Assembly: GCF_003812745.1 (NCBI RefSeq)
Contig: NZ_CP033831.1
Span: 3,286,001-3,350,000, forward strand
Origin: Serratia sp. FDAARGOS_506
Lineage (GTDB): Bacteria; Pseudomonadota; Gammaproteobacteria; Enterobacterales; Enterobacteriaceae
DNA length: 64,000 nt
Direction of reading: 5' to 3'
A program made the position numbers and the translations under genes. This document shows positions 16,787 through 27,026 of the stretch, piece by piece. Under the pieces are notes generated by a model. That model saw only the letters and a list, made by a program, of their open reading frames with translations. It searched no databases and was not told the origin of the DNA. Position 1 is the stretch's first letter; each line of letters begins with the position of its first letter.

Positions 16787-16822
16787 AAACCATTAAGCCC
16801 GCGCAGGCAGGCTTAATGGTTT
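16787..16822 (-). terminator. Terminator of the 16838-17062 gene
   Basis: A 13-base perfect stem AAACCATTAAGCC/GGCTTAATGGTTT with a 10-base loop. On the minus strand it is followed by further T residues. Confidence 0.85.
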
Positions 16823-16837
16823 GCAGGCGCGGTAGGG

Positions 16838-17062
16838 TTAGTGGTCGAGCGATTCCAACGCCCGTTTGATCAGCTCGCTGGCCAACTTGCTTTCCGTTTC
16901 GGAAATGCCGTCGAGATTGAAGTTGGAGAGTTCAGTGACCAAAACGCTGCGTTCTTTGCCGCTGATTGAGGCGTCCAGCGCGGACAGCAGCCTGCCGAGG
17001 ATCTTCAGCAGGGTGGCATTTTCCGCTTCGGCTTCCTGAGCCGGGATGTTCTTATCAGTCAT
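16838..17062 (-). CDS. Small helical protein of unknown function
   Basis: A 74-residue protein with an acidic N-terminus (MTDKNIPAQEAEAENA), then two amphipathic helices (LLKILGRLLSALDASISG and ESKLASELIKRALESLD). No cysteines and no membrane segment. I cannot name it; its size and helix pattern recall the AriR/YmgA small regulators only loosely. The ATG at 17062 has AGAGAGGAT upstream and a strong terminator follows, so it looks like a real monocistronic gene. Confidence 0.6.
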   Translation of the reverse strand: MTDKNIPAQEAEAENATLLKILGRLLSALDASISGKERSVLVTELSNFNLDGISETESKLASELIKRALESLDH

Positions 17063-17331
17063 TCAAAATCCTCTCTGTCGTGACGGAAGGGAGATGCAGC
17101 TAACGCCATCGAATGAATTAAACGATCGCGCAGCCCTTCGGGGGTGTTGAGCCCAATCACTACCGTAAGGCAGGGATCCGGATTTCTATTTATGCATTGC
17201 AGTTATAACGACTGGGTTATGTATGCAGCCGTATCACTTTGCCCTAACGGACGGCACCAGGCTGAGCAATGTGTGCTTTGCATGCAAACGACCAGTATAG
17301 GCTTTTTGCACGACGGCAAGATGACAGAAAA
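17063..17331. other. Intergenic region, no gene seen
   Basis: This spacer lies between the 74-residue protein gene and the opgC terminator. Short open frames here have no domain or ribosome binding site. It should hold the promoter of the 74-residue protein gene. Confidence 0.4.
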
Positions 17332-17359
17332 CCCCTGCAAACGGTCGGGCTTACAGGGG
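17332..17359 (-). terminator. Terminator of opgC
   Basis: CCCCTGCAA (17332-17340) pairs with TTACAGGGG (17351-17359), one mismatch, with T residues following on the minus strand, just beyond the opgC stop. Confidence 0.65.
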
Positions 17360-17366
17360 CAGAAGG

Positions 17367-18497
17367 TTATTGCGGCTTGCCGGAGAACAAGAAGCGCAGT
17401 ACAGGAATCCGCTTGTGCAGTTCATATAAAGCGAAGGCCAGCGAGAACACAAACAGCAGGCCCAGCAAGAATCCCAACAGGTTGTTGCCGATATAAGGCG
17501 TCACGAAAGCGCCATATATCAGGGTCAACGGGTGGTGCACCAGATATATAAACAGCGAGGCGTTGACCAGATAGGTGATGCGTGGAGAGTGATAATTCAG
17601 CAGGTTATGCCCGAAGGAGAACACCACATTGGTCATCAGGATCCCCATTAGGGTTTTGATCACCACTTCCAACTCGAACATATAGCTGCTGTGCGCCAAC
17701 AGCTTTTGATTCAACATATATGCGATAAACAGCAACAGCGAGCCGAGCAGCGCCAGCGGTGAGCGCCGCAGAAAAATCTCCTTAAGCCACACGTACTTAA
17801 ACGCATAGGCGCCGAGGATGAAGAACGGCAGGTAGAACATCGTCTCCATCACCACGAAATTGAACAGACCGTTGGATAATAGCTGCGGCGCGAAAATTAA
17901 AATAATACGGTGCGCGGCCGAATAGCATACCGCATAAATAAAGAAACACAGTGAGATGTTTCCTAATCCACGCAGCCTATTTATTAATGCCGGAATATGT
18001 TCACGGTTTTGGCGCTTGATTTTTCGGAACAGATAAAAGCAGGCGCAGGTTAACAATGACAGCGTCAATAAGAACCACAGATGAGAAACCAATTCCCAAA
18101 CTGTTACATTTATTTTCTGATAGAGAGAAAATTCATCCCAGCCGTTTAATTTATCGGTGAAGTATTTCAGCATGAAAAACTGCGGCACCGTTATTAGCGG
18201 GATGGAGCTCAGCAGCGGGATCGCCACCCGCTCCAGCCTGACCTTCAGCCACTGGTGGCGCTCGTAGCGCTCGTAAAGCATGTAGGAGAAGTAGCCGGAT
18301 ATCACGAAGAACACCTGCATGCGGAAAGCGTGGATGAAGTCGTTCAACACCGTGAGCGAGAAGGAGGGGGAGGCGCTGTTCACCGCCCAGGCATGGCTGG
18401 AATAAATCAGAGAGAGGTGAAACGGAATCCCGAGCAACATCAAATAGGCTCGGATCGAATCGAGGAAAAACTCGCGCTGTTTGCTGCCTTTAGTCAT
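17367..18497 (-). CDS. opgC: Osmoregulated periplasmic glucan succinyltransferase OpgC
   Basis: Integral membrane acyltransferase (acyltransferase-3 family) that adds succinyl groups to osmoregulated periplasmic glucans. The 376 residues contain about ten hydrophobic segments. The N-terminal REFFLDSIRAYLMLLGIPFHLSL carries the conserved catalytic-type Arg and His, and FRMQVFFVISGYFSYMLYER is the second conserved block. It is divergent from opgGH across a 259-base region, as mdoC is from mdoGH in E. coli. The start ATG at 18497 fits the family N-terminus. Confidence 0.93.
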   Translation of the reverse strand: MTKGSKQREFFLDSIRAYLMLLGIPFHLSLIYSSHAWAVNSASPSFSLTVLNDFIHAFRMQVFFVISGYFSYMLYERYERHQWLKVRLERVAIPLLSSIPLITVPQFFMLKYFTDKLNGWDEFSLYQKINVTVWELVSHLWFLLTLSLLTCACFYLFRKIKRQNREHIPALINRLRGLGNISLCFFIYAVCYSAAHRIILIFAPQLLSNGLFNFVVMETMFYLPFFILGAYAFKYVWLKEIFLRRSPLALLGSLLLFIAYMLNQKLLAHSSYMFELEVVIKTLMGILMTNVVFSFGHNLLNYHSPRITYLVNASLFIYLVHHPLTLIYGAFVTPYIGNNLLGFLLGLLFVFSLAFALYELHKRIPVLRFLFSGKPQ

Positions 18498-18756
18498 AGA
18501 TTACCGCTGGTGATTTAATCGGGTGCTCATTAACACGCTTAATAAGTCGTCAAACGTTAAATTGTTATCCGAAACCCTACTATAGCCCCCCGCATTTTTC
18601 CATAGCGTCTTGTTGCGCGGCTTGCTACGCTGGTGTTCCATCAGCTGCTTAAACAATGAGCCGTAAACATGAACCATCCATTTATCATGTTGTCGGAAAG
18701 CTGAGTAATCCATTAATATGGATTTAAATGATTTGAGCACACGAATAGGGGGGGAT
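18498..18756. promoter_or_regulatory. Divergent opgC/opgG control region
   Basis: The 259-base region shared by the divergent opgC and opgG genes. It is AT-rich relative to the genes and ends in the unusual purine run AGGGGGGG just before the opgG GTG. A 141-codon minus-strand frame crossing it is a shadow of opgG. In E. coli opgG expression falls with rising osmolarity; I cannot identify the operator. Confidence 0.5.
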
Positions 18757-20325
18757 GTGCTAGTTAATATATTATCCGGACAACCACGCGCCGCGAGCGT
18801 TCGTTGGTTAGGTGCTACCGTATTGTTCACGCTGTTCAGTTCGCCGGCATGGGCCTTTTCTATTGATGATGTGGCCAAGCAGGCGCAGGATCTGGCCGGG
18901 AAAGGTTTCGAAGCCCCGAAGAGCAACCTTCCTTCTCAGTTCCGCGAGATGAAGTTCGCAGACTATCAGCAGATTCAGTTCAATCACGATAAAGCCTATT
19001 GGAGCAAGCTGAAAACCCCTTTCAAGCTTGAGTTTTATCATCAGGGGATGTACTTCGACACGCCGGTGAAAATCAACGAAGTCACTTCTACCAGCGTAAA
19101 ACAGATCAAGTACAGCCCGGATTATTTCAACTTCGGTTCGGTCAAACACGATCCTGAATCGGTGAAAAACCTCGGCTTTGCCGGCTTCAAGGTGATCTAC
19201 CCGATCAACAGCGCCGACAAAAACGATGAGATCATGAGCCTGCTGGGCGCGAGTTATTTCCGCGTGGTGGGTAAAGGGCAGGTTTACGGGCTTTCCGCTC
19301 GCGGCCTGGCTATCGATACCGCTTTGCCGTCCGGCGAAGAGTTCCCGCGTTTCCGCGAATTCTGGGTTGAGCGTCCGAAGCAGGGCGACAAACACCTGGT
19401 GATCTACGCGCTGCTGGATTCCCCACGTGCTACCGGCGCTTACCGTTTCACGGTGATACCGGGCCGCGACACCACGGTGGACGTCGAGTCTAAAGTGTTC
19501 CTGCGCGACAAAGTGGGCAAGCTGGGCCTGGCGCCGCTGACCAGCATGTACCTGTTTGGGCCGAACCAGCCGTCGCCGACGTTGAACTATCGCCCGGCGT
19601 TGCACGATTCCAACGGTCTGTCTATCCATGCCGGCAACGGTGAGTGGATCTGGCGCCCGCTGAACAATCCTAAACACCTGTCCGTCAGCACCTATACCGT
19701 CGAGAATCCGAAAGGCTTCGGTCTGCTGCAGCGTGGTCGTAACTTCAAGGATTACGAAGATCTGGACGATCGTTACGATCTGCGCCCGAGCGCCTGGATT
19801 GAACCGAAGGGCGACTGGGGTAAAGGCAAGGTCGAGCTGGTGGAGATCCCGACGGCGGATGAAACCAACGACAATATCGTGGCGTTCTGGACGCCGGATA
19901 CGCTGCCGGAAGCCAAAAAGCCGCTGACGCTGAGCTACCGTCTGAACTTCACCCGCGATGAAGACAAACTGCATTCGCAAGACATCGCCTATGTGGCGCG
20001 GACCATGCGTTCGACCGGTGATGTGAAGCAGTCCAACCTGATTCGCGAGCCTGACGGCAGCGTGGCCTTCCTGGTCGACTTCGTCGGCCCGGTGCTGAAA
20101 GGCCTGGACGCCAACACCCCGGTCGCTTCTCAGATCAGCATCGGCGACAACGGTGAAATGGTAGAAAACAACGTCCGCTATAACCCAGTGACCAAAGGCT
20201 GGCGCCTGACGGTGCGTCTGAAAGTGAAAGACGACAAGAAGCCGGTAGAAATGCGCGCGGCGCTGGTCAATGGCGATAAGACTCTGTCGGAAACCTGGAG
20301 CTATCAGCTACCTGCCAATGAATAA
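18757..20325 (+). CDS. opgG: Periplasmic glucan biosynthesis protein OpgG
   Basis: Periplasmic protein needed to form the beta-1,6 branches of osmoregulated periplasmic glucans made by OpgH. A signal peptide ([18 protein letters not shown]) precedes the mature start [11 protein letters not shown]. Conserved OpgG blocks follow, e.g. [57 protein letters not shown] and [12 protein letters not shown] chose GTG 18757, which follows AGGGGGGGAT and gives 522 residues (E. coli 511); ATG 18718 would put 13 extra residues before an already long leader. The stop overlaps the start of opgH by 8 bases. Confidence 0.95.
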   Translation: MLVNILSGQPRAASVRWLGATVLFTLFSSPAWAFSIDDVAKQAQDLAGKGFEAPKSNLPSQFREMKFADYQQIQFNHDKAYWSKLKTPFKLEFYHQGMYFDTPVKINEVTSTSVKQIKYSPDYFNFGSVKHDPESVKNLGFAGFKVIYPINSADKNDEIMSLLGASYFRVVGKGQVYGLSARGLAIDTALPSGEEFPRFREFWVERPKQGDKHLVIYALLDSPRATGAYRFTVIPGRDTTVDVESKVFLRDKVGKLGLAPLTSMYLFGPNQPSPTLNYRPALHDSNGLSIHAGNGEWIWRPLNNPKHLSVSTYTVENPKGFGLLQRGRNFKDYEDLDDRYDLRPSAWIEPKGDWGKGKVELVEIPTADETNDNIVAFWTPDTLPEAKKPLTLSYRLNFTRDEDKLHSQDIAYVARTMRSTGDVKQSNLIREPDGSVAFLVDFVGPVLKGLDANTPVASQISIGDNGEMVENNVRYNPVTKGWRLTVRLKVKDDKKPVEMRAALVNGDKTLSETWSYQLPANE

Positions 20326-22876
20326 GCCTACTCAACCCGCCCAGGATTATCTTGCGGCGCTGCCTCTGACCGCTGAGTGGTCGGAGGCGCTCAACCCTCA
20401 AACGGCGGATGACGCTCAGGCACTGGAGGCGCTCCATCGGCAGATGGGCGCCGCCGACGCCAACGTCAATAGCCTGTCGGCGGATGACGTGGCGCTGGCC
20501 TCGGTCAAACCGCGTATCGAAAGCGCCTGGCCGGATGCGGTCAGCGATGACGACTTTGACACCGACGCCGAAGGGCGCGCCATTCTGAAGGCGACGCCGC
20601 CGATCAAACGAACCACCATGTTCCCGGAAGCCTGGCGCACCAACCCGGTGGCACGCTTCTGGGACTCTCTGCTGGGACGTTCGCCGCACAATCGGCACGC
20701 CACCAAAGAGGAGGCCGAGGCCGAGAACCGCTGGCGCGTTGTCGGCTCCATGCGCCGCTATGTGCTGCTGGTGCTGATGCTGGTGCAGACCGGCATCGCC
20801 ACCTGGTACATGAAAACCATCTTGCCTTATCAGGGCTGGGCGCTGATCGATCCTATCGCCATGCTGGATCAGGATCTGATGCAGTCGGTGCTGCAGCTGC
20901 TGCCGTATGTGCTGCAAACCGGTATCCTGATCCTGTTCGCCGTGCTGTTCTGCTGGGTCTCGGCCGGTTTCTGGACCGCGCTGATGGGCTTCCTGCAGCT
21001 GCTGATCGGCAAAGACAAATACAGCATTTCCTCCACCATCAAGGGCGATGAGCCGATCAACCCGGCGCACCGCACCGCGCTGATCATGCCTATCTGTAAC
21101 GAAGACGTCGAACGCGTGTTCGCCGGCCTGCGTGCGACCTATGAGTCCGTCGCTGCGACCGGTCAACTGGAACACTTCGATATCTACGTGCTGAGCGACA
21201 GCTACGATCCGGACATCTGCGTGGCGGAGCAAAAGGCGTGGATGGAGCTGTGCCGCGATGTCGACGGCCACGGCCGCATCTTCTATCGCCGCCGCCGCCG
21301 CCGCGTAAAACGCAAGAGCGGCAACATCGACGACTTCTGCCGCCGTTGGGGCGGTGAATACAGCTACATGGTGATCCTGGACGCCGACAGCGTGATGAGC
21401 GGCGAATGCCTCACCGGGCTGGTGCGCCTGATGGAAGCCAACCCGAACGCCGGCATCATCCAGTCCGCGCCGAAGGCGTCCGGTATGGATACCCTGTATG
21501 CGCGCGTGCAGCAGTTCGCTACCCGCGTTTACGGACCATTGTTCACCGCCGGCCTGCATTTCTGGCAGCTGGGCGAGTCACATTACTGGGGCCATAACGC
21601 CATCATCCGCGTGAAGCCGTTTATCGAGCACTGTGCGCTGGCGCCGCTGCCGGGCGAGGGCTCCTTCGCTGGTTCAATCTTGTCGCACGACTTCGTTGAA
21701 GCGGCGCTGATGCGCCGCGCCGGCTGGGGCGTGTGGATCGCTTACGATCTGCCGGGCAGTTACGAAGAGCTGCCGCCAAACCTACTGGACGAGCTGAAAC
21801 GCGACCGTCGCTGGTGTCACGGCAACCTGATGAACTTCCGCCTGTTCCTGGTGAAAGGCATGCACCCGGTGCACCGCGCGGTGTTCCTCACCGGCGTGAT
21901 GTCCTACCTGTCGGCGCCGCTGTGGTTCATGTTCCTGGCGCTCTCCACCGCGTTGCAGGTGGTGCACACCCTGATGGAGCCACAATACTTCCTGCAGCCG
22001 CGGCAGCTGTTCCCGGTCTGGCCGCAGTGGCGGCCCGAGCTGGCGATAGCGCTGTTCTCCACCACGCTGGTATTGCTGTTCCTGCCGAAGCTGCTCAGCA
22101 TCGTGCTGATCTGGGCCAAGGGGGCGAAAGAGTACGGCGGCGCGTTTCGTCTGTTCATTTCGATGCTGATGGAAATGCTGTTCTCGGTGCTGCTGGCGCC
22201 GGTGCGCATGCTGTTCCATACCGTGTTCGTAGTGAGTGCTTTCCTCGGTTGGGAAGTGGTGTGGAATTCACCGCAGCGTGACGATGACGATACGCCTTGG
22301 GGCGAAGCGTTCCGCCGCCATGGCTCGCAGATGTTACTGGGCCTGGTGTGGGCCGGCGGCATGGCGTGGCTGGATCTGCGCTTCCTGTGGTGGCTGTCGC
22401 CGATCGTGTTCTCGCTGATCCTGTCGCCGTTCGTGTCGGTGCTGTCGAGCCGCGCGACGCTGGGCATGAAGAGCAAACGCGCCAAGCTGTTCCTGATCCC
22501 GGAAGAGTACAACCCGCCGCGCGAGTTGCTGGCGACGGAAGAGTACCTGCATCTCAACCGCAACCGCGCGTTGACCAACGGCTTTATGCACGCGGTGGTC
22601 AACCCGTCCTTTAACGCGCTGGCGACGGCGTTGGCGACGGCGCGTCACCATCTGCGCGCTACCCTCGATCGCAACCGCGAGGAGCGAGTGAACGAAGCGC
22701 TGCAGCTGGGGCCGGAGAAACTGGTGAAGGGCAAACGTCTGGAGCTGCTGAGCGATCCGGTCACGCTGGCTCGTCTGCACCAGCGCGTCTGGCTGTTGCC
22801 GGAAGGCGCCGCCTGGCGTGAGCACTATCAGCAGTTGCCGCACAACCCGCTGGCACACCCAACGGGCCGACGTTAA
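20318..22876 (+). CDS. opgH: Glucan glucosyltransferase OpgH
   Basis: Inner-membrane family 2 glycosyltransferase that polymerises the beta-1,2-glucan backbone from UDP-glucose; in E. coli it also inhibits FtsZ when UDP-glucose is high. 852 residues: a cytoplasmic N-terminal region (about 1-145), two membrane helices, the catalytic domain with [20 protein letters not shown], a run of arginines followed by [13 protein letters not shown], the DADS motif and a [10 protein letters not shown] block, then further membrane helices and a long C-terminal cytoplasmic tail. ATG 20318 overlaps the end of opgG (ATGAATAA), implying coupled translation. A strong terminator follows. Confidence 0.97.
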   Translation: MNKPTQPAQDYLAALPLTAEWSEALNPQTADDAQALEALHRQMGAADANVNSLSADDVALASVKPRIESAWPDAVSDDDFDTDAEGRAILKATPPIKRTTMFPEAWRTNPVARFWDSLLGRSPHNRHATKEEAEAENRWRVVGSMRRYVLLVLMLVQTGIATWYMKTILPYQGWALIDPIAMLDQDLMQSVLQLLPYVLQTGILILFAVLFCWVSAGFWTALMGFLQLLIGKDKYSISSTIKGDEPINPAHRTALIMPICNEDVERVFAGLRATYESVAATGQLEHFDIYVLSDSYDPDICVAEQKAWMELCRDVDGHGRIFYRRRRRRVKRKSGNIDDFCRRWGGEYSYMVILDADSVMSGECLTGLVRLMEANPNAGIIQSAPKASGMDTLYARVQQFATRVYGPLFTAGLHFWQLGESHYWGHNAIIRVKPFIEHCALAPLPGEGSFAGSILSHDFVEAALMRRAGWGVWIAYDLPGSYEELPPNLLDELKRDRRWCHGNLMNFRLFLVKGMHPVHRAVFLTGVMSYLSAPLWFMFLALSTALQVVHTLMEPQYFLQPRQLFPVWPQWRPELAIALFSTTLVLLFLPKLLSIVLIWAKGAKEYGGAFRLFISMLMEMLFSVLLAPVRMLFHTVFVVSAFLGWEVVWNSPQRDDDDTPWGEAFRRHGSQMLLGLVWAGGMAWLDLRFLWWLSPIVFSLILSPFVSVLSSRATLGMKSKRAKLFLIPEEYNPPRELLATEEYLHLNRNRALTNGFMHAVVNPSFNALATALATARHHLRATLDRNREERVNEALQLGPEKLVKGKRLELLSDPVTLARLHQRVWLLPEGAAWREHYQQLPHNPLAHPTGRR

Positions 22877-22897
22877 TCGCTGAACGGTAACGCTCAG

Positions 22898-22933
22898 ACG
22901 GGGAATGCGCATGGCGCGTTCCCCGTTTTTTTT
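22898..22933 (+). terminator. Terminator of opgGH
   Basis: ACGGGGAATGCGC and GCGCGTTCCCCGT pair around ATG with one mismatch, followed by eight T residues. Confidence 0.9.
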
Positions 22934-23038
22934 ACCTGTTGCTTACGCGCGCCGGGCCGGCGGAAAAAGGGAACTGTGGTAGACTGCGGCCGATGCGTTG
23001 TTCACTCGCGAAACAACCCCTTGCTCAGAGTCAATGTC

Positions 23039-23284
23039 GTGAAGCTCTCTTCCTACCTTCGGCTGGCCTGCGTGGCGGCCGGCGTGATGGTCTTAACCGG
23101 TTGCGGCAGCATCATCAGCCGCACCGTGCCCGGCGCGGGGCATGGCCACCAGTACTATCCCGGCGTGCAGTGGGATTTGCGCGATACGCCCTGGCGTTAC
23201 GTCACGGTGATAGATGTGCCGCTGTCGATGGTGGTGGACACCTTTATGCTGCCGTTCGATGCGCAGCACGGCCCCTATGAATAA
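23039..23284 (+). CDS. yceK: YceK-family lipoprotein
   Basis: An 81-residue lipoprotein. Signal sequence with lipobox LTGC, then GSIISRTVPGAGHGHQYYPG, which is almost the E. coli YceK sequence, and a C-terminus DAQHGPYE shared with YceK. It follows opgH as yceK follows mdoH in E. coli. Start GTG 23039 gives a normal basic N-terminus (MKLSSYLRL); longer frames add unrelated residues. Serine after the lipid cysteine region suggests outer-membrane sorting is possible (GCGS). Function unknown. Confidence 0.9.
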   Translation: MKLSSYLRLACVAAGVMVLTGCGSIISRTVPGAGHGHQYYPGVQWDLRDTPWRYVTVIDVPLSMVVDTFMLPFDAQHGPYE

Positions 23285-23290
23285 ACCTGC

Positions 23291-23836
23291 TCAGCGGGTG
23301 GCGAACACCACCAGCTGATAGCCTTTCTGCCCACAATGGAAAGGCGCCAGCGCCGTCATGCCCAACCCTTGCACGTGGGCGGCCAACGAATGCGGATTGT
23401 CGTCGTCGATAAACAGCGCGCCCACGTCGTAGTCATGACTGGTGTGCGCTTTTACGGCGGCGTAGAGGCGTTTCAGCACGCCTTTGCCGCGCCAGGCTGC
23501 GTCGAGGCAAACCGGGCCGTAGAGAAACACCCGCTGCTCAGTCAGCGCCCGCCCGGCGAATGACTGCGTGGCGAGCGTCGCCAGCATCGCATCCACCACC
23601 GGCGGCCGCGGTTGCACGTCGGCGGGCATCAGGCAAACGAACCCGGCCAGTTGGCCCTCCTGTTTGGCTACTAGTATGCCGATGCCGCGGTTGATCGCCG
23701 TCAGCTGCGCCTCATTCATGCGCGATACGATAAATCCCTGTCGTTTTTGGCGCTCGTCGAGCGCTTCCGGCACGTTTTTCCCCTGCAGTTGCAAAATGGC
23801 GGGGTAGTCGGTAGGGCGGGCCCGGCGGATAATCAT
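23291..23836 (-). CDS. GNAT-family N-acetyltransferase
   Basis: A 181-residue acetyltransferase of the GNAT fold: an N-terminal IIRRARPTDYPAILQLQ, a central strand with GILVAKQEGQLAGFVCLMP, the acetyl-CoA motif as LDAAWRGKGVLKRLYAAVKA (a variant of Q/R-x-x-G-x-G/A), and a C-terminal FIDDDNPHSLAAHVQGLGM. Substrate unknown. The ATG at 23836 follows GGAGG. It is absent from the equivalent place in E. coli (between yceK and msyB). It is convergent with yceK, 6 bases apart, and lies just downstream of msyB on the same strand. Confidence 0.85.
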   Translation of the reverse strand: MIIRRARPTDYPAILQLQGKNVPEALDERQKRQGFIVSRMNEAQLTAINRGIGILVAKQEGQLAGFVCLMPADVQPRPPVVDAMLATLATQSFAGRALTEQRVFLYGPVCLDAAWRGKGVLKRLYAAVKAHTSHDYDVGALFIDDDNPHSLAAHVQGLGMTALAPFHCGQKGYQLVVFATR

Positions 23837-23869
23837 GCTGCCTCCTTGGCGATAAAAACGTGGTGCGGG

Positions 23870-24247
23870 TTAACGTTCATCCCATTCATCAGCTGCGGCC
23901 TGGCCTTCTTCGGTATCCAGCGGCGGCTCGAGCTGGAAGTCGCCTTCTTCCCATTCGTACAGGGTATTTTCGTCTATCCACTCGGCGGTGATCTCCACCT
24001 CGTCGTAGTCACCGTCGAATATCGCCTGCGCCGCCGCACCGCTACGCAGCGGCAGGCATTCCACCGCTTCGCCTTCTTCTTCGAAGAATTCGGCCTGCCA
24101 CATCGTGTCGCCATCCTGCATCACGTACTTTTGCAGATTGAACTGCTGCGGCACCGGCGGTTCGTCATCGCCGCTGCCTTCGGCAGTGTCGATAAACTCT
24201 TCACGTGCGGCCTCGATGGCTTCTTCCAGGGTTGCATACAGGCTCAT
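23870..24247 (-). CDS. msyB: Acidic protein MsyB
   Basis: A 125-residue, very acidic cytoplasmic protein matching E. coli MsyB, originally found as a multicopy suppressor of secretion mutants; its molecular role is unclear. Shared features are the start LYATLEEAIEAAREEF, then QQFNLQKYVMQDGDTMWQ, and the C-terminus PPLDTEEGQAAADEWDER. I chose ATG 24247, preceded by GGAGGCG; the TTG six codons earlier is the only alternative. The position after yceK and before mdtG is conserved, although about 6 kb is inserted before mdtG here. Confidence 0.93.
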   Translation of the reverse strand: MSLYATLEEAIEAAREEFIDTAEGSGDDEPPVPQQFNLQKYVMQDGDTMWQAEFFEEEGEAVECLPLRSGAAAQAIFDGDYDEVEITAEWIDENTLYEWEEGDFQLEPPLDTEEGQAAADEWDER

Positions 24248-24456
24248 GTTCGCCTCCGTTGACAATGAGAGTAGAGCGCCCGGCGCACTGCCGGTGCGGT
24301 GGGATAAACGTCAAAACTAATTGTTGTCTCACTGGCGCAGGATGCAAATTTTTTTGTTGTCCGCTTTGCGACGACGGTTGTCCGCAAAGCGGGAGAAGAG
24401 GAGGCGATGGCGGGAAATAATGACGCTATCGTTCACTCAGGTGCCAGGAGAAGCCC

Positions 24457-26139
24457 ATGTTAATCGACCCTTCAAGCAAATACCGACCGTTCCCGCCGGT
24501 GACGTTACCGGACCGCCAGTGGCCTTCGCGTATCCTGCGGCAGGCGCCGCGCTGGTGCTCCAGCGATCTGCGCGACGGCAACCAGGCGCTGGCGGAGCCG
24601 ATGGATAACGCGCGTAAACGCGAATTCTATCAGCTGCTGTTGCAGTGCGGTTTCAAAGAGATCGAAGTGGCTTTCCCTTCGGCGTCGCAAACGGACTTCG
24701 ATTTTGTGCGCACGCTGATTGACGAGCAACTGATCCCGCACGACGTCAGTATTCAGGTGCTGACGCATTCGCGCGACGATCTGATCGATCGCACCTTCGA
24801 GGCGCTGCAGGGAGCGCCGCGGGCTATCGTGCACCTGTACAATGCCACAGCGCCGATGTTTCGCGACATCGTGTTCCGCCAGGATAAGGCCGCAACCGTG
24901 GCGCTGGCGGTAAACGGCGCGCGGCGCATTCGCCGGCATTGCGAGGCGCAACCCGATACCGCCTGGTGCTTCGAGTATTCACCGGAAACCTTCTGCTTTA
25001 CCGAATTAGAGTTCGCGCTGGAGATCTGCGAAGCGGTGGCGGAGATTTGGCAACCGGGGCCGCAGCGGCCGATGATCATTAACCTGCCGGCGACGGTGGA
25101 GGTGAGCACGCCCAACGTGTATGCCGATCAGATTGAGTGGTTCTGTCGCCATTTCAGCCGTCGCGCCGATGTGGTTATCAGCGTGCATCCGCATAACGAT
25201 CGCGGCACCGGCGTGGCCTGTGCGGAACTGGCGCTGTTGGCTGGCGCCGATCGGGTCGAAGGCTGCCTGTTCGGTAACGGAGAGCGTACCGGCAACGTCG
25301 ATCTGGTCACGCTGGCGTTGAATCTCTATACCCAGGGCGTAGCGCCTGGCCTGGATTTCAGCCGCCTGAAGCAGGTGGTGGAGGTGGTGGAGTTGTGCAA
25401 TCAGCTGCCGGTGCATCCTCGCCATCCTTACGCCGGCGAGTTGGTGTTTACCGCCTTCTCCGGTTCGCATCAGGATGCGATCAAAAAAGGCTTCGCCGCT
25501 CAACTGCAGCGGCAGGACGGTTGGTGGCAGGTACCTTATTTGCCGCTCGATCCCGCCGATGTCGGCTGCAGCTATGAGGCGGTGATCCGGGTCAACAGCC
25601 AGTCCGGTAAAAGCGGGGCTGCCTGGTTACTGGAACAAAATCATGGGCTGGCGTTGCCGCGTGGTCTGCAGATTGATTTCAGCCAGGTGGTGCAGCGTGC
25701 GACCGACGGTAGCGGGAAGGAAATGAGCGGCGCACAGCTGTGGCGCTTATTCCGCGACACTTACGGGTTGGTTGAGCAGCCGCGTCTGCAACTGCTGAGC
25801 TACCAGACGGAAAGTCACGGCGCGGAGGCCTACAGCTTCAACGCGCGAGTCGCCTTTGAGGGAGAGCCGCTGCGCCTGCAGGGCGCCGGCAACGGTCTGC
25901 TTTCCAGCGCGGTGGATGCGCTGCGCCAGCGCTTCGGTTTACCGTTGGCGATCGAGGATTACCACGAGCACACGCTGGGGCATCAGAGCGACAGCCGGGC
26001 GGTGGCCTATATCCGCTGTACGCTGCCGCAAGGCGAGGCGACCTACGGCGTTGGTATCGACGTTGACTCCGCCAGCGCTTCGCTGCAGGCGCTGTTCAAC
26101 GTCGCCGGGCGATATCTGGCGTCGGCGCGGTTCGGCTGA
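24457..26139 (+). CDS. leuA: 2-isopropylmalate synthase, long (LeuA type 2) form
   Basis: Condenses acetyl-CoA with 2-oxoisovalerate, the first committed step of leucine synthesis. At 560 residues it is the long form known from actinobacteria, pseudomonads and yeast, unlike the 520-residue enterobacterial leuABCD enzyme. The catalytic TIM barrel has [11 protein letters not shown] (metal aspartate), the metal motif [10 protein letters not shown] and [15 protein letters not shown]-terminal regulatory domain (about 420-555) includes [19 protein letters not shown], the usual leucine-feedback fold. It starts at ATG 24457 after CAGGAGAAGCC. It is solitary, away from other leu genes, and its end overlaps the convergent AraC gene by 44 bases. 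Probable gene gain relative to E. coli. Confidence 0.9.
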   Translation: MLIDPSSKYRPFPPVTLPDRQWPSRILRQAPRWCSSDLRDGNQALAEPMDNARKREFYQLLLQCGFKEIEVAFPSASQTDFDFVRTLIDEQLIPHDVSIQVLTHSRDDLIDRTFEALQGAPRAIVHLYNATAPMFRDIVFRQDKAATVALAVNGARRIRRHCEAQPDTAWCFEYSPETFCFTELEFALEICEAVAEIWQPGPQRPMIINLPATVEVSTPNVYADQIEWFCRHFSRRADVVISVHPHNDRGTGVACAELALLAGADRVEGCLFGNGERTGNVDLVTLALNLYTQGVAPGLDFSRLKQVVEVVELCNQLPVHPRHPYAGELVFTAFSGSHQDAIKKGFAAQLQRQDGWWQVPYLPLDPADVGCSYEAVIRVNSQSGKSGAAWLLEQNHGLALPRGLQIDFSQVVQRATDGSGKEMSGAQLWRLFRDTYGLVEQPRLQLLSYQTESHGAEAYSFNARVAFEGEPLRLQGAGNGLLSSAVDALRQRFGLPLAIEDYHEHTLGHQSDSRAVAYIRCTLPQGEATYGVGIDVDSASASLQALFNVAGRYLASARFG

Positions 26140-26890
26140 AATAGTCGCTGGGCGCGACCCCCAATAACCGGCGGAACATGGCGCTGAATGCGCTGGGGCT
26201 GTCATAGCCAAGATCCAGCGCCACTTCCAACACCGAGCGGCCGGTCGCCAGCGCGTTCAACGCCGCCAGCAAACGGGCGCGCCGCACCCAATCGCTAAAA
26301 TGCAGCCCGGTTTCTCGCTGGAAGCGCCGCGACAGGGTGCGTCCGCTGACGCTAAGGCGATCGGCTGCCTGTTCCAGCGTCCAGGGCTGCGCCAGCGTAG
26401 CCTGAATATGGCGGCACAGGGCGAGCAGCGAGGCTTCGCGAGGTTCCGGCAGGTGCAGCGGCAGGATCGGCAGCATCCTCAATTCATCCAGAATCAGTTC
26501 CATCACGCGCTCATCGCGCCCGCCGCTTGGGTAGCCGGGCGCAATCTCCATCGCACAGATAATCAGTTCGCGCAGCAGCGGCGAAACCTGCACCACCTGG
26601 CATTGGGCCGGCAGATCGGCGCGCGCCAGCGGATCGACGAATAGCGTCCTGGCCGCCACCTGGCCGGTGATACGCAGGCTGTGCACCATTTTCGCCGGTA
26701 CCCAGACGCCGCGGCCGGGCGGCACAACCCAGCTGCCGAGGCGGGTAGTAACCTGCACCACGCCGCTCAGGCTGTGAATCAGCTGCGCGCAGTTGTGATA
26801 GTGATCCGGCTCGCTGTCGCCGTGGCGATAATCTTTGGCCAACGGCCGAACGGGTTGATCGACCGGCAGAACGTCGTGAAACAACAGCAT
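26096..26890 (-). CDS. AraC-family transcriptional regulator
   Basis: A 264-residue regulator: an N-terminal cupin-like sensing domain ([18 protein letters not shown] and [20 protein letters not shown]) and a C-terminal double helix-turn-helix (about residues 165-255, with [20 protein letters not shown] and [20 protein letters not shown]). The layout is like NimR/YdgG-type AraC proteins that control divergent transporter genes. ATG 26890 has GGAGG upstream; the upstream frame to 26965 lacks it. Its 3' end overlaps the end of leuA by 44 bases on the opposite strand. It is divergent from the BigR operon, but nothing shows that it controls it. Confidence 0.88.
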   Translation of the reverse strand: MLLFHDVLPVDQPVRPLAKDYRHGDSEPDHYHNCAQLIHSLSGVVQVTTRLGSWVVPPGRGVWVPAKMVHSLRITGQVAARTLFVDPLARADLPAQCQVVQVSPLLRELIICAMEIAPGYPSGGRDERVMELILDELRMLPILPLHLPEPREASLLALCRHIQATLAQPWTLEQAADRLSVSGRTLSRRFQRETGLHFSDWVRRARLLAALNALATGRSVLEVALDLGYDSPSAFSAMFRRLLGVAPSDYFSRTAPTPDIARRR

Positions 26891-26978
26891 CGTCAGCAAC
26901 CTCCGCGCGGCAAAAAGGGGAGGACAGCATGCCATGAGGCGTTGTTCCACACCAGCCTGTGGCACGATGCAAGCATAT

Positions 26979-27013
26979 AGTTTATAAAATGATATTATAT
27001 AATTTTATAAACT
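26979..27013. promoter_or_regulatory. AT-rich palindromic operator upstream of the BigR-type gene
   Basis: Perfect 12-base inverted arms AGTTTATAAAAT (26979-26990) and ATTTTATAAACT (27002-27013) with an 11-base AT-only-but-one centre. It ends 13 bases before the regulator start codon. BigR-type ArsR repressors bind AT-rich palindromes in this position. Confidence 0.75.
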
Positions 27014-27026
27014 GATTGGAGGAGTA

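Noticed and set aside
18501-18926. 141-codon minus-strand frame across the opgC/opgG region
   Set aside because: Overlaps the real opgG N-terminus on the other strand and the promoter region; no family resemblance.
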